Source of the DNA: Cyclobacterium jeungdonense
GTDB taxonomy: Bacteria; Bacteroidota; Bacteroidia; Cytophagales; Cyclobacteriaceae
DNA: 64,000 bases
Reading direction: 5' to 3'
NCBI RefSeq assembly: GCF_010994275.1
Contig: NZ_WMCD01000017.1
Coordinates: 1 to 64,000, forward strand
Under the pieces are notes generated by a model, which saw only the letters and a program-made list of their open reading frames with translations, did no database searches and had not been told where the DNA came from. Within the stretch, counting starts at the first letter, position 1, and each line of letters starts with the position of its first letter. The translations under genes were made by a program, and so were the position numbers. Positions 8,215-15,275 of the stretch are shown here, piece by piece.

Positions 8215-8421
8215 ATGAAGATCATTCTCCAATCAATCGTCACTTGCCCGAACTGCGGACATCAGAAAGAAGAAACCATGCCTACAGATGCCTGTGACTT
8301 TTTTTATGAATGCGAAAACTGTGAGGAAATAGTAAAGCCAAAGCCAGGCGACTGTTGCGTCTATTGTAGTTATGGAACAATAAAGTGTCCACCCATACAA
8401 GCAGGTACAAATTGCTGTTAA
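8215..8421 (+). CDS. GDCCVxC domain small zinc-ribbon-like protein
   Basis: 68 residues with a methionine start at codon 17 of a longer frame, chosen because the preceding residues are unlike the family. Two CxxC pairs (CPNC, CENC) suggest a zinc ribbon, followed by the signature GDCCVYCSYG and a CPPIQ tail. This matches the GDCCVxC family, some members of which are selenoproteins with Sec in place of one Cys; here all positions are Cys. Homologues often accompany mercury or heavy-metal genes, but none is visible here. The function is unknown; a thiol redox or metal-handling role is inference. Confidence 0.8.
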   Translation: MKIILQSIVTCPNCGHQKEETMPTDACDFFYECENCEEIVKPKPGDCCVYCSYGTIKCPPIQAGTNCC

Positions 8422-8929
8422 TGATAATGAATACGTTTAATTTTAAACGACGTAATCTGGTTTCTGGCCCCCATCTATTGGGCTGCACTCCCGGATATTT
8501 TGACAGTAGAAGTGATTTCAACCAACAAAAGGAGTACGAACATACCGAATGGAATTAGCCCAACGCTATCAGGGAATGTCATCGAATTCAAAGCCCTGCT
8601 CTATCCAACTGCTTCTCAACCGCTGCTGTCATTTGTCTATTTAAATCGGGATCAAGCCATCACACAAGCTCAGAGGTTGGCTTCTGGTTTGAATGCCGAT
8701 TTGGTGCTTCGTATTCCCGAAAGACCCTAAAATTATTAATGCTTTAACGATCAGGTAATTTCAGGGCGTTATTTCCACCATTCCAAGTATCAACAATAGC
8801 TCTGCGCTAAAAGCAGGATGGGAACGTGACCCCTTCAAAAAAGTGATTTTCCAATTTTTATGCCGTGGATAAGGAAAGGTTGGTGACTGCGAAGCCCGCT
8901 AAGAATGCGCGAAGTTCGCTAAGAAAAGG
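8422..8929. other. Intergenic stretch, no supported gene
   Basis: About 500 bases. A forward frame at 8500-8730 (76 codons, non-ATG start) has protein-like composition (ASQPLLSFVYLNRDQAITQ) but no recognised family and no plausible leader, so I leave it uncalled. A direct imperfect repeat, GCGAAGCCCGCTAAGAATGC then GCGAAGTTCGCTAAG, lies near 8888-8923 and is of unknown meaning. Confidence 0.3.
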
Positions 8930-8964
8930 ATAAAAAAAAAGCGCCCTTTCGGACGCCCATTTTT
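8930..8964 (-). terminator. Terminator of the minus-strand lipoprotein gene
   Basis: Read on the minus strand: stem GGCGTCC / GGGCGC with one mismatch and a GAAA loop, followed by a run of nine T, directly after the stop codon of the lipoprotein gene. Confidence 0.75.
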
Positions 8965-8967
8965 TTA

Positions 8968-9498
8968 TCAATTCTCTTCTTCCGGCTGATAGTCAACATC
9001 CATGTCGATATCTGCGGGGTCAATTTCCATAATTTCGGGTACATCAATTTCCAGCACTACCTCACGTCGTACCAGTTCGGCCATAACGTCCATTTGCTGG
9101 GTAAAGGATCCTCCCACTTCTTTTAAGTTGTTAAAGCGTTCCATCAACTCATCGTCACTGTATTCAGCATACCTTTCCATGCGGTTTTGTTTGATCTGCT
9201 CCTTTTTCACCATTAGCAGGGAATCCTCTCGCGCCTCCAGATTTTTCTGGTATTGGGTCATCATTTTTTCAAATGCCTCGCTTCCTGCAAAAGGAGTACT
9301 GCTTACCGTTACCGGTTCTGAAACCCCGTCTATGTGCACCACTGTCATGGTATCCAGATTTTTGAAATAATACTCATCTCCCGTTTCGGAATCCAATACC
9401 CGGTCAGTTTCATAGATATACCGGTCTTCTTTTTCTGATGAACAAGCTGCCGTTATCAAGATTAAAGTAAGTATCGTAATTATATTTTTTGTAAACAT
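8968..9498 (-). CDS. Lipoprotein of unknown function
   Basis: 176 residues with a lipoprotein signal (MFTKNIITILTLILITAACS, cysteine 19). The mature part is highly charged: an early block YYFKNLDTMTVVHIDG, a predicted coiled coil at about residues 75-125 (FEKMMTQYQKNLEAREDSLL and following), and a very acidic tail (EIDPADIDMDVD). I do not recognise the family. It is monocistronic, with its own terminator and a leader containing a strong hairpin, and is probably anchored in the periplasm or outer membrane. Confidence 0.75.
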   Translation of the reverse strand: MFTKNIITILTLILITAACSSEKEDRYIYETDRVLDSETGDEYYFKNLDTMTVVHIDGVSEPVTVSSTPFAGSEAFEKMMTQYQKNLEAREDSLLMVKKEQIKQNRMERYAEYSDDELMERFNNLKEVGGSFTQQMDVMAELVRREVVLEIDVPEIMEIDPADIDMDVDYQPEEEN

Positions 9499-9539
9499 TA
9501 TTTTTTGGTTTTATGGTAATTCGTTGATTTATCAATGTC

Positions 9540-9560
9540 GGGGTGTTCTTTGAATACCCC
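9540..9560. promoter_or_regulatory. Strong hairpin in the lipoprotein gene leader
   Basis: GGGGTGTTC / GAATACCCC, a nine-base-pair stem with one G-T wobble and a three-base loop, about 40 bases upstream of the lipoprotein start. It has no T-run on either strand, so it is less likely to be a terminator than an RNA structure or operator. Confidence 0.35.
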
Positions 9561-9665
9561 AATAGAAGTAGTACAAAAACCATGACAAAGCATACAGAAA
9601 CTGACTACGAGCACCAGATTATTCGAAAAAACCACAAAAAACAACATATAAACACACTATAATGC

Positions 9666-9692
9666 AAAAAGCAGCCGGAAGGGCTGCTTTTA
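9666..9692 (-). terminator. Terminator after pdhB
   Basis: A perfect GCAGCC GGAA GGGCTGC-type hairpin with an A-run on one side and a T-run on the other. It can work in both directions and lies 24 bases after the pdhB stop. Confidence 0.85.
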
Positions 9693-9715
9693 TTGGTTCA
9701 GAAATGAACTGGGAA

Positions 9716-10696
9716 TTATTTTTGGTAGGTGACCGATTTTACGGCCTCTATGGTACGCTTCACATTGGGCAAGGTGGCTTCGATATAGGTAGGAGAATAA
9801 CTAAGTGGGATATCCATAGAGTTAACTCGCAGCACCGGGGCATCCAGATAGTCAAAGGCATGCCGCTGAATGGTAAAAGCCAGATCGGTGGATATGGAGG
9901 CTACCGGATTGGCTTCCTCTACGATGACGCAACGATTGGTTTTTTTGACAGACTCAAGGACCGTTTTGTAATCGATGGGCTTTACCGTGCGCAGGTCAAT
10001 AACCTCCGCCATGATTCCGTCTTTGGCTAGCTGGTCCGCAGCTTCAAAAGCGATTTTCATCATTTTTCCGAATGACACCAGGGTTACATCATCTCCTTTT
10101 CTTTTGACTTCTGCGATTCCAAGTGGAAGTAGATACTCACCTTCGGGAACTTCTCCTTTATCGCCATACATCACTTCGGATTCCATAAAGATAACCGGAT
10201 TGTCATCTCTGATTGAGGCTTTCAGTAGGCCTTTGGCATCGTGGGGATTGGAAGGAACCACTACTTTTAGGCCGGGTGTGTTGGCAAACCAGTTTTCAAA
10301 GTTGGAAGAGTGGGTTGCTCCCAGCTGTCCTGCATTTCCGGTAGGACCCCTGAAAACGATCGGTACCGTATACTGACCACCAGACATGGCTCTCATTTTG
10401 GCCGAGGAGTTTACCAATTGGTCCATTGCCACGAGAGAGAAGTTAAAAGTCATGAATTCTATAATGGGTCTCAGCCCGTTCATGGCTGCGCCAACACCTA
10501 ATCCTGAAAAACCAAGCTCCGAAATAGGGGTATCAATCACGCGCTTCGGCCCAAACTCATCCAGCATTCCCTGGCTGGCTTTGTAAGCGCCATTATATTC
10601 CGCTACCTCTTCGCCCATAAGAAACACGGTTTCGTCGCGTCTCATTTCTTCGGACATGGCTTCCTTTATTGCGTCTCTGAATTGTATTTCTTTCAT
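9716..10696 (-). CDS. pdhB: Pyruvate dehydrogenase E1 component, beta subunit
   Basis: 326 residues, full length for the family. With the alpha subunit it forms the thiamine-diphosphate E1 that decarboxylates pyruvate and passes the acetyl unit to E2 in the cytoplasmic complex. Motifs: FLMGEEVAEYNGAYK (the Glu that protonates the thiamine ring is in EEV), ELGFSGLGVGAAMNGLRPI, FNFSLVAMDQLVNSSAKMR, and the C-terminal transketolase domain EVIDLRTVKPIDYKTVLESV with EEANPVA. The alpha-subunit gene is not adjacent, which is common in Bacteroidota, where pdhB is often alone. It has a strong terminator downstream. Confidence 0.95.
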   Translation of the reverse strand: MKEIQFRDAIKEAMSEEMRRDETVFLMGEEVAEYNGAYKASQGMLDEFGPKRVIDTPISELGFSGLGVGAAMNGLRPIIEFMTFNFSLVAMDQLVNSSAKMRAMSGGQYTVPIVFRGPTGNAGQLGATHSSNFENWFANTPGLKVVVPSNPHDAKGLLKASIRDDNPVIFMESEVMYGDKGEVPEGEYLLPLGIAEVKRKGDDVTLVSFGKMMKIAFEAADQLAKDGIMAEVIDLRTVKPIDYKTVLESVKKTNRCVIVEEANPVASISTDLAFTIQRHAFDYLDAPVLRVNSMDIPLSYSPTYIEATLPNVKRTIEAVKSVTYQK

Positions 10697-10861
10697 TTAT
10701 TCACAAAATTTTCTATCGTCGTAAAAATAGAAAGGAATCTTACAATTACCAAGCATGGATTATGTTTAAGGATGTTTAATTCCCGGAATCTGCCTTTACA
10801 GGCAGTGTAACCAATGGGTTTTTCCGAAGGTTATTTCTAAGCCGCCACAACGAAGGAATGG

Positions 10862-10894
10862 TTTGGAAGCTTTCTTGTTTAGTTTCTACCTTTG
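10862..10894 (+). promoter_or_regulatory. Bacteroidota-type promoter of the phosphodiesterase gene
   Basis: TTTG (10862-10865), a 21-base spacer, then a perfect TAnnTTTG box, TACCTTTG (10887-10894). The ATG follows after only four bases, so the mRNA would begin at or next to the start codon. Confidence 0.6.
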
Positions 10895-10898
10895 CCGC

Positions 10899-11399
10899 AT
10901 GGTTAAAGTAGCACTGATTAGCGATACGCACGGCGATTTGCCAGAAAATGCGCTGGAAATACTCGGGCAAGTGGATGAAATCTGGCATGCCGGTGATATT
11001 GGAAGCTCAGAAGTACTGGCAAAACTTCCTGCCGGACCCATGCAAAGGATTGTGTACGGAAATATAGACGATTCCGAATTGAGAATCAGGTACGAAGAAG
11101 AGTTGCTTTTCGAAACCGGTGGGGTAAAAGTAATGATGCTCCATATTGGAGGGAAGCCTCCCCGCTATGCGAAAGGGGTGAAGGCTAAAATAAAAAGCTT
11201 ACAACCAGATCTGTTTGTATGTGGGCATTCCCATATCTGCAAAGTAGAATTTGATAAGGTCTTGGATTGTCTGTATATGAATCCGGGTGCCTTGGGCAAT
11301 CAGGGCTTTCATCAGGTAAAAACCCTATTAACCTTCGAGCTGGATGGAAAAATAAAAAATCTGAACGTGGTAGAACTGGGAAAAAGGGGGAAATTGTAA
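10899..11399 (+). CDS. YfcE/MJ0936-type metallophosphoesterase
   Basis: 166 residues, normal for the small cytoplasmic phosphodiesterase family. Start: this ATG rather than the non-ATG start 12 codons upstream, because the fold begins MVKVALISDTHGD and a promoter overlaps the upstream codons. The dinuclear metal motifs are complete: D9 and H11 (SDTHGD), HAGDIGS, YGNIDD (the usual GNxD form), MLHIGG and CGHSHI. It hydrolyses phosphodiesters in vitro in known relatives; its physiological substrate is uncertain. Monocistronic, convergent with the small basic protein downstream. Confidence 0.88.
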   Translation: MVKVALISDTHGDLPENALEILGQVDEIWHAGDIGSSEVLAKLPAGPMQRIVYGNIDDSELRIRYEEELLFETGGVKVMMLHIGGKPPRYAKGVKAKIKSLQPDLFVCGHSHICKVEFDKVLDCLYMNPGALGNQGFHQVKTLLTFELDGKIKNLNVVELGKRGKL

Positions 11400-11428
11400 A
11401 AAAAAAAACCCAACATACGTCGGGTTAA
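11398..11428 (-). terminator. Terminator between convergent genes
   Basis: AACCC / GGGTT stem with a 10-base loop. On the minus strand it is followed by a run of eleven T, so it mainly ends the small basic-protein gene; on the plus strand only a T-rich, interrupted tail follows. Confidence 0.65.
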
Positions 11429-11438
11429 TCTTTGCTTT

Positions 11439-11585
11439 TTATTTTTTAGAGAATTCTTTTTTGATCTCCTCTACGTCCACGTTTTTGATGACGGGCTTAG
11501 CATTCAATTGCTTGATTTTCAAAGTCCTGGCATTTTGCGCCTGTCTTTTTCTCCTTAACTTTCTTTTTAAAGTAGTAACAGCCAT
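11439..11585 (-). CDS. 48-residue basic protein, conserved hypothetical
   Basis: Short frame read by hand. It starts MAVTTLKRKLRRKRQAQNAR (9 basic residues in the first 20), continues TLKIKQLNAKPVIKNVDVEE and ends IKKEFSKK. There is no signal peptide or membrane segment. Size, charge and the lysine-rich ends look like a ribosome- or nucleic-acid-associated protein, but I know of no characterised member; that role is inference. It is divergent from hisS (start codons about 170 bases apart) and convergent with the phosphodiesterase, with a shared terminator. Proper start, stop and terminator argue that it is real. Confidence 0.7.
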   Translation of the reverse strand: MAVTTLKRKLRRKRQAQNARTLKIKQLNAKPVIKNVDVEEIKKEFSKK

Positions 11586-11729
11586 GATATCTTATAATTT
11601 TATGTTGTTTCTAAAATCGAAGGGCAAAGGTAAAAAAAATATCCTGAAAAATACCCCAATCTCCTTAAAGAAGTTTGTTGGTATCTCTAAATATAAGGAA
11701 ATTCGAACCTTTCAATCCTGTATTATTTA

Positions 11730-11737
11730 TAACTTTG
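11730..11737 (+). promoter_or_regulatory. -7 box of the hisS promoter
   Basis: Perfect TAnnTTTG (TAACTTTG), 16 bases before the hisS ATG; a TTTC lies 16 bases upstream as a weak -33 candidate. Confidence 0.5.
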
Positions 11738-11753
11738 CGCAAAATTCCAAAGC

Positions 11754-13145
11754 ATGAGCAAACAAAAACCAAGCATACCAAAGGGAATGAGGGATTTTGG
11801 CCCGACCGAAATGGCCCGGAGGAATTATATATTGGATACCATCAAAGATACCTTCCGTCTGTTTGGATTCGATCAGTTAGAGACCCCCGCCATGGAAAAT
11901 CTAAGTACCCTTACCGGCAAATACGGGGATGAAGGAGATCAGCTTTTGTTTAAGGTGTTGAATAGCGGGGAGTTTTTGAAAAAAGTCTCAGAAACGGATT
12001 TTAATAATGGGGAATCCGTAGTGCTTCCGCTGTTGGCAGAGAAGGGCTTACGGTACGACCTTACGGTTCCGTTTGCCCGGTACGTGGTTATGCATCAGAA
12101 TGAGATCAGTTTCCCATTTAAGCGGTTTCAAATGCAGCCGGTATGGCGGGCCGATAGGCCACAAAAGGGTCGCTACAGGGAGTTTTACCAATGCGATGCC
12201 GACGTTGTGGGAACGGACAGCCTAATTTGCGAAGCAGAAATCATCAGCATGATCAAGCGGGTTTTTGCCGTTTTTGGATTGAATGAGTACACCATACACA
12301 TAAATAACCGCAAGATACTTAGCGGAATAGCCGAAGTGGCAGGAGAAGCTGGTAAGGAAAGTGAATTATGCGTTGCCATCGACAAGCTGGATAAAATAGG
12401 CAGGAAAAAAGTGGAAGAAGAGCTTTCGCAAAAGGGTTTTCCGGCAAAGGCCCTGGCAGCTTTGGCTCCCATTTTGGATTTGCCCGATCGAAGCAACAGC
12501 GAATGGCTGGTCTTTTTAAAGGAATACCTCCGGCAAAGCGCTGTAGGCGCAAACGGACTGGAAGAACTGGAAGAAGTCCTTTCGTTTCTATCCTTAATGG
12601 GTGAAGACGAGCATTATCTGAAGTTGGATCCGGTATTGGCGAGGGGACTTTCTTACTATACCGGGGCTATTTTTGAAGTAAAGGTAGGAGGTGTAGGTAT
12701 TGGTTCCGTAAGTGGAGGTGGGCGTTATGATAACCTCACGGGTGTTTTTGGGTTGCCGGATATTTCCGGTGTTGGGTTTTCTTTTGGGGTGGACCGGCTG
12801 TATGACGTACTGGATGCGCTAGACCTTTTTCCGCAACAGCAACCGGATAGTACACAGCTCCTGCTGGCTCATTTTGGGGAGGAAGAAAGAAAACAAGGTG
12901 TAAAATTGCTTGCTGCCTTTAGAAAAGCAGGCATTTCCTCTGAAATCTACCCTGACCTGGCCAAGATTAAGAAGCAATTCAATCATGCCGACAAAAAGAA
13001 CATACCTTTTGTTGGTGTCTTGGGATCCGAAGAACTGGCTTCTGGAACGCTCAGTCTAAAGGATATGAATACTGGAAACCAAGAGACCCTCAGCCTGGAA
13101 AAGGCGATCTCCAGAATAAAAGGAGCGGATCAGGACCTGGCTTAA
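11754..13145 (+). CDS. hisS: Histidyl-tRNA synthetase
   Basis: 463 residues, a class II aminoacyl-tRNA synthetase that charges tRNA-His in the cytoplasm. Visible features: N-terminal PKGMRDFGPTEMARRNYI (motif 1 region), motif 2 around KRFQMQPVWRADRPQKGRYREFYQCD, the histidine-specific block LARGLSYYTGAIFEVK, SVSGGGRYDNL, and motif 3 GVGFSFGVDRL, followed by a C-terminal anticodon-binding domain (LLAHFGEEE to the end). No gaps are visible against the family. The stop codon overlaps the stop of the minus-strand gene downstream by four bases. Confidence 0.97.
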   Translation: MSKQKPSIPKGMRDFGPTEMARRNYILDTIKDTFRLFGFDQLETPAMENLSTLTGKYGDEGDQLLFKVLNSGEFLKKVSETDFNNGESVVLPLLAEKGLRYDLTVPFARYVVMHQNEISFPFKRFQMQPVWRADRPQKGRYREFYQCDADVVGTDSLICEAEIISMIKRVFAVFGLNEYTIHINNRKILSGIAEVAGEAGKESELCVAIDKLDKIGRKKVEEELSQKGFPAKALAALAPILDLPDRSNSEWLVFLKEYLRQSAVGANGLEELEEVLSFLSLMGEDEHYLKLDPVLARGLSYYTGAIFEVKVGGVGIGSVSGGGRYDNLTGVFGLPDISGVGFSFGVDRLYDVLDALDLFPQQQPDSTQLLLAHFGEEERKQGVKLLAAFRKAGISSEIYPDLAKIKKQFNHADKKNIPFVGVLGSEELASGTLSLKDMNTGNQETLSLEKAISRIKGADQDLA

Positions 13146-13435
13146 TCAATGTTGAAAATGGACGAAATGGGGATGGTGATACCCCCTTTTAGGGAGATGA
13201 ATTTTTCTCCTACTGCCCAAATGGTCGTGTTTATCCGGTAGGTCCCGCCGTCAGCCGTTTCAAAATAAATCCAGACTTTTGCATGGGATATATTGCCTAG
13301 AATTTGAGATTTCTGCAATTCAAGCAACCTTATTTTTTTTGATTCAGGATCAGTCACTACCTCTCTTTGGGAAAAAAGTAGGGAGGGAACCTTTTCTTTT
13401 TGGATGGTTACAATTTCTTTTTCGAGTGTTGTCAT
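13142..13435 (-). CDS. Conserved hypothetical protein, Bacteroidota type
   Basis: 97 residues. Start chosen at the ATG giving MTTLEKEIVTIQKEKVPSLL; the longer frame begins with TTG. Blocks: an N-terminal helix, SKKIRLLELQKSQILGNISHAKVWIYFETADGG, then a compact all-beta end (YRINTTIWAVGEKFISLKGG, ITIPISSIFNID). It looks like a small cytoplasmic beta-barrel domain; I recognise the type from Cytophagales genomes beside hisS or ebfC but know no function. It is tail-to-tail with hisS, with a four-base overlap. Confidence 0.7.
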   Translation of the reverse strand: MTTLEKEIVTIQKEKVPSLLFSQREVVTDPESKKIRLLELQKSQILGNISHAKVWIYFETADGGTYRINTTIWAVGEKFISLKGGITIPISSIFNID

Positions 13436-13616
13436 GTTGGTATGTAATTGGCTCAAAAAAAGGGAGTTAGTTGCTTAAAAAAACGAAAACTATTCCCATG
13501 AGGTTTTATTTTTTGGAAAACTTTTTTTGAAGTTGTTACCTGGTTTAACAGGAAACAAATGATCCATTTTGAAAGAAGTATCAACTTTGGCGAGGGGGCA
13601 TCGTTAGATTATCCAT

Positions 13617-13624
13617 TATATTTG
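13617..13624 (+). promoter_or_regulatory. -7 box upstream of the YbaB/EbfC gene
   Basis: Perfect TAnnTTTG (TATATTTG), 23 bases before the ATG; TTTG at 13586-13589 is 27 bases upstream, longer than the usual spacing. Confidence 0.4.
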
Positions 13625-13647
13625 TAAAATCATTAAAAGAAGAACGT

Positions 13648-13980
13648 ATGATGGATTTCATGAACATGATGAATAAAGTAAAGGAAGCCCAGGCAAAAAT
13701 AAAAGAGACTCAGGCAGAACTTGTTCATTTAAAGGCAGAAGGAGAAGCAGGAGCAGGAATGGTAAAAGTAGTGGTAAACGGGCATCGGAAAGTTTTGGAT
13801 ATGGAGATAGACAAATCGCTGGTAAATGAGAAGGACCATGATATGATGAAAGACCTGATCGTGGGTGCCACCAATAAAGCATTGGAAAATATTGATCAGA
13901 AAATAAAAGAGAAAATGAGTTCGGCTACTGCTGGAATGATGCCCAACATTCCAGGAATGGATTTTGGTAACATGGTTTGA
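13648..13980 (+). CDS. ybaB: YbaB/EbfC family nucleoid-associated protein
   Basis: 110 residues. The family forms tweezers-shaped homodimers that bind DNA and are often linked to recombination-repair or DNA-polymerase genes. The layout is typical: N-terminal long helix (NMMNKVKEAQAKIKETQAEL), then the three-strand sheet with GAGMVKVVVNGHRKVLDMEID, then a C-terminal helix (MKDLIVGATNKALENIDQKI) and a methionine-rich tail (MMPNIPGMDFGNMV). It is not next to dnaX or recR here. The stop overlaps the start of the glycosyltransferase gene (TGATG), so the two are probably translationally coupled. Confidence 0.92.
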   Translation: MMDFMNMMNKVKEAQAKIKETQAELVHLKAEGEAGAGMVKVVVNGHRKVLDMEIDKSLVNEKDHDMMKDLIVGATNKALENIDQKIKEKMSSATAGMMPNIPGMDFGNMV

Positions 13981-14990
13981 TGAAAAAAGCCGCGATTGTC
14001 ATTTTGAATTTTAATGGGAAAGGCATGTTTAAAAGTTACCTTCCCCAGGTAGTTCATCACTCTTCCTACGAGATAATTGTAGTGGATAATGGCAGTACGG
14101 ACGGATCCATTGATTATTTGTCCGCACATTTTCCGGAAATAAAACTGGTACTGCTGGGAAAAAATCACGGGTACAGCAAAGGGTACAACCTGGGATTGGC
14201 GTCTATCAGCGGCCAATACGAATATTACCTTTTGCTAAATTCGGACGTGGAGGTCGAACAAAACTGGGACCGGGCGCTGGTCCGCTACATGGAAGGAAAG
14301 GCCGGAGTTGCTGCCTGCCAGCCAAAAGTTCTTTCGCTGAGACAAAAAGGGTACTTTGACTATGCCGGAGGTGCGGGAGGCTACCTGGACAGCCTTGGTT
14401 ATCCCTATTGCCGGGGAAGGATCTTGCATAGCCTGGAAAAGGATAGCGGGCAATACGACCAATCCCTGGAAATAGATTGGGCTTCTGGGGCCTGTTTCTG
14501 CGTTCGGGCAGCGTTGTTTCATGATTTCGGAGGTTTCAATCCAGCCTATTTTTCACACATGGAAGAAATAGAACTTTGCTGGAGATGGAGAAATTCCGGT
14601 TTTAAAATTCACCATTGCAAGGAGGCCACCGTTTACCATTTGGGAGGCGGCACTTTGGCACAAACCAATCCGTTTAAAACGTACCTGAATTTCCGTAATA
14701 GCCTTTTCATGCTGTATGCAAACCTGACCTTTTACGGGTTTTGGCGTGTTTTTATACTGCGGTTGTTTTTAGATGCGGCCGCAGCAATACACCTTTGGTT
14801 TGGCAGTGGTCCTGCACATGGGAAAGCTGTGATAATTGCCTATCGTGATTTTTGGAAACAAAAAAAGGAGAAGGCTCCCGAAGGTCTGATTCGGGCAACA
14901 AGGGTCAGTTCGGAAAAAAAACCACCGCTTTTTTCAATCATTTTCCACTATTACCTGCTGGGAAAACGACAATTTTCAGCCCTGAATTAG
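13980..14990 (+). CDS. Family 2 glycosyltransferase
   Basis: 336 residues. The GT-A fold is clear: KKAAIVILNFNG at the N-terminus, nucleotide-sugar binding IIVVDNGSTDGS, the DxD-equivalent LLLNSDVEVEQNW, and the acceptor-side region HMEEIELCWRWRNSGFKI with the conserved E and W of rhamnosyl-type enzymes (WbbL-like). A hydrophobic stretch at about residues 246-268 may contact the membrane. It probably adds a sugar to a surface polysaccharide, but donor and acceptor are unknown. The ATG start overlaps the EbfC stop by one base; a TTG one codon upstream is possible. The 3' end overlaps the PspC gene by four bases, tail to tail. Confidence 0.88.
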   Translation: MKKAAIVILNFNGKGMFKSYLPQVVHHSSYEIIVVDNGSTDGSIDYLSAHFPEIKLVLLGKNHGYSKGYNLGLASISGQYEYYLLLNSDVEVEQNWDRALVRYMEGKAGVAACQPKVLSLRQKGYFDYAGGAGGYLDSLGYPYCRGRILHSLEKDSGQYDQSLEIDWASGACFCVRAALFHDFGGFNPAYFSHMEEIELCWRWRNSGFKIHHCKEATVYHLGGGTLAQTNPFKTYLNFRNSLFMLYANLTFYGFWRVFILRLFLDAAAAIHLWFGSGPAHGKAVIIAYRDFWKQKKEKAPEGLIRATRVSSEKKPPLFSIIFHYYLLGKRQFSALN

Positions 14991-15205
14991 TCGAAAAGTA
15001 TGGGATTATTCATTCTTCTGAAATAGGTCCTTAATTTCATGAGCATGGCCAGACTAACATAAATGATGATAGGCGAGCCTAGCGTGATAAAGGAACTATA
15101 GATAAAAAACAACCGGATGCTGTCAATTGGGAAATGGAGTTTTTCCCCTAATTTTGAACAAACGCCGAAGGCGCTTTCCTGGAAGAATAATTTTACCTTT
15201 TCCAT
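14987..15205 (-). CDS. PspC domain membrane protein
   Basis: 72 residues. The PspC signature is clear: SAFGVCSKLGEKLHFPIDSI, then RLFFIYSSFITLGSPIIIYV, then a second hydrophobic segment LAMLMKL and a basic end. PspC proteins sit in the inner membrane and, in enterobacteria, work with phage-shock PspA. In Bacteroidota, stand-alone short versions like this are common, and their roles are unknown. Monocistronic. Confidence 0.85.
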   Translation of the reverse strand: MEKVKLFFQESAFGVCSKLGEKLHFPIDSIRLFFIYSSFITLGSPIIIYVSLAMLMKLRTYFRRMNNPILFD

Positions 15206-15275
15206 CCTATTAGCCTGTTTAAATTTGAGGGAAACCTTTGAAAGAACAACTTACTGATATTAACCGGATTACCCT

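Noticed and set aside
8500..8730. A 76-codon forward frame
   Set aside because: Protein-like composition but no family, no start signal and no partner genes; kept only as a gap note.
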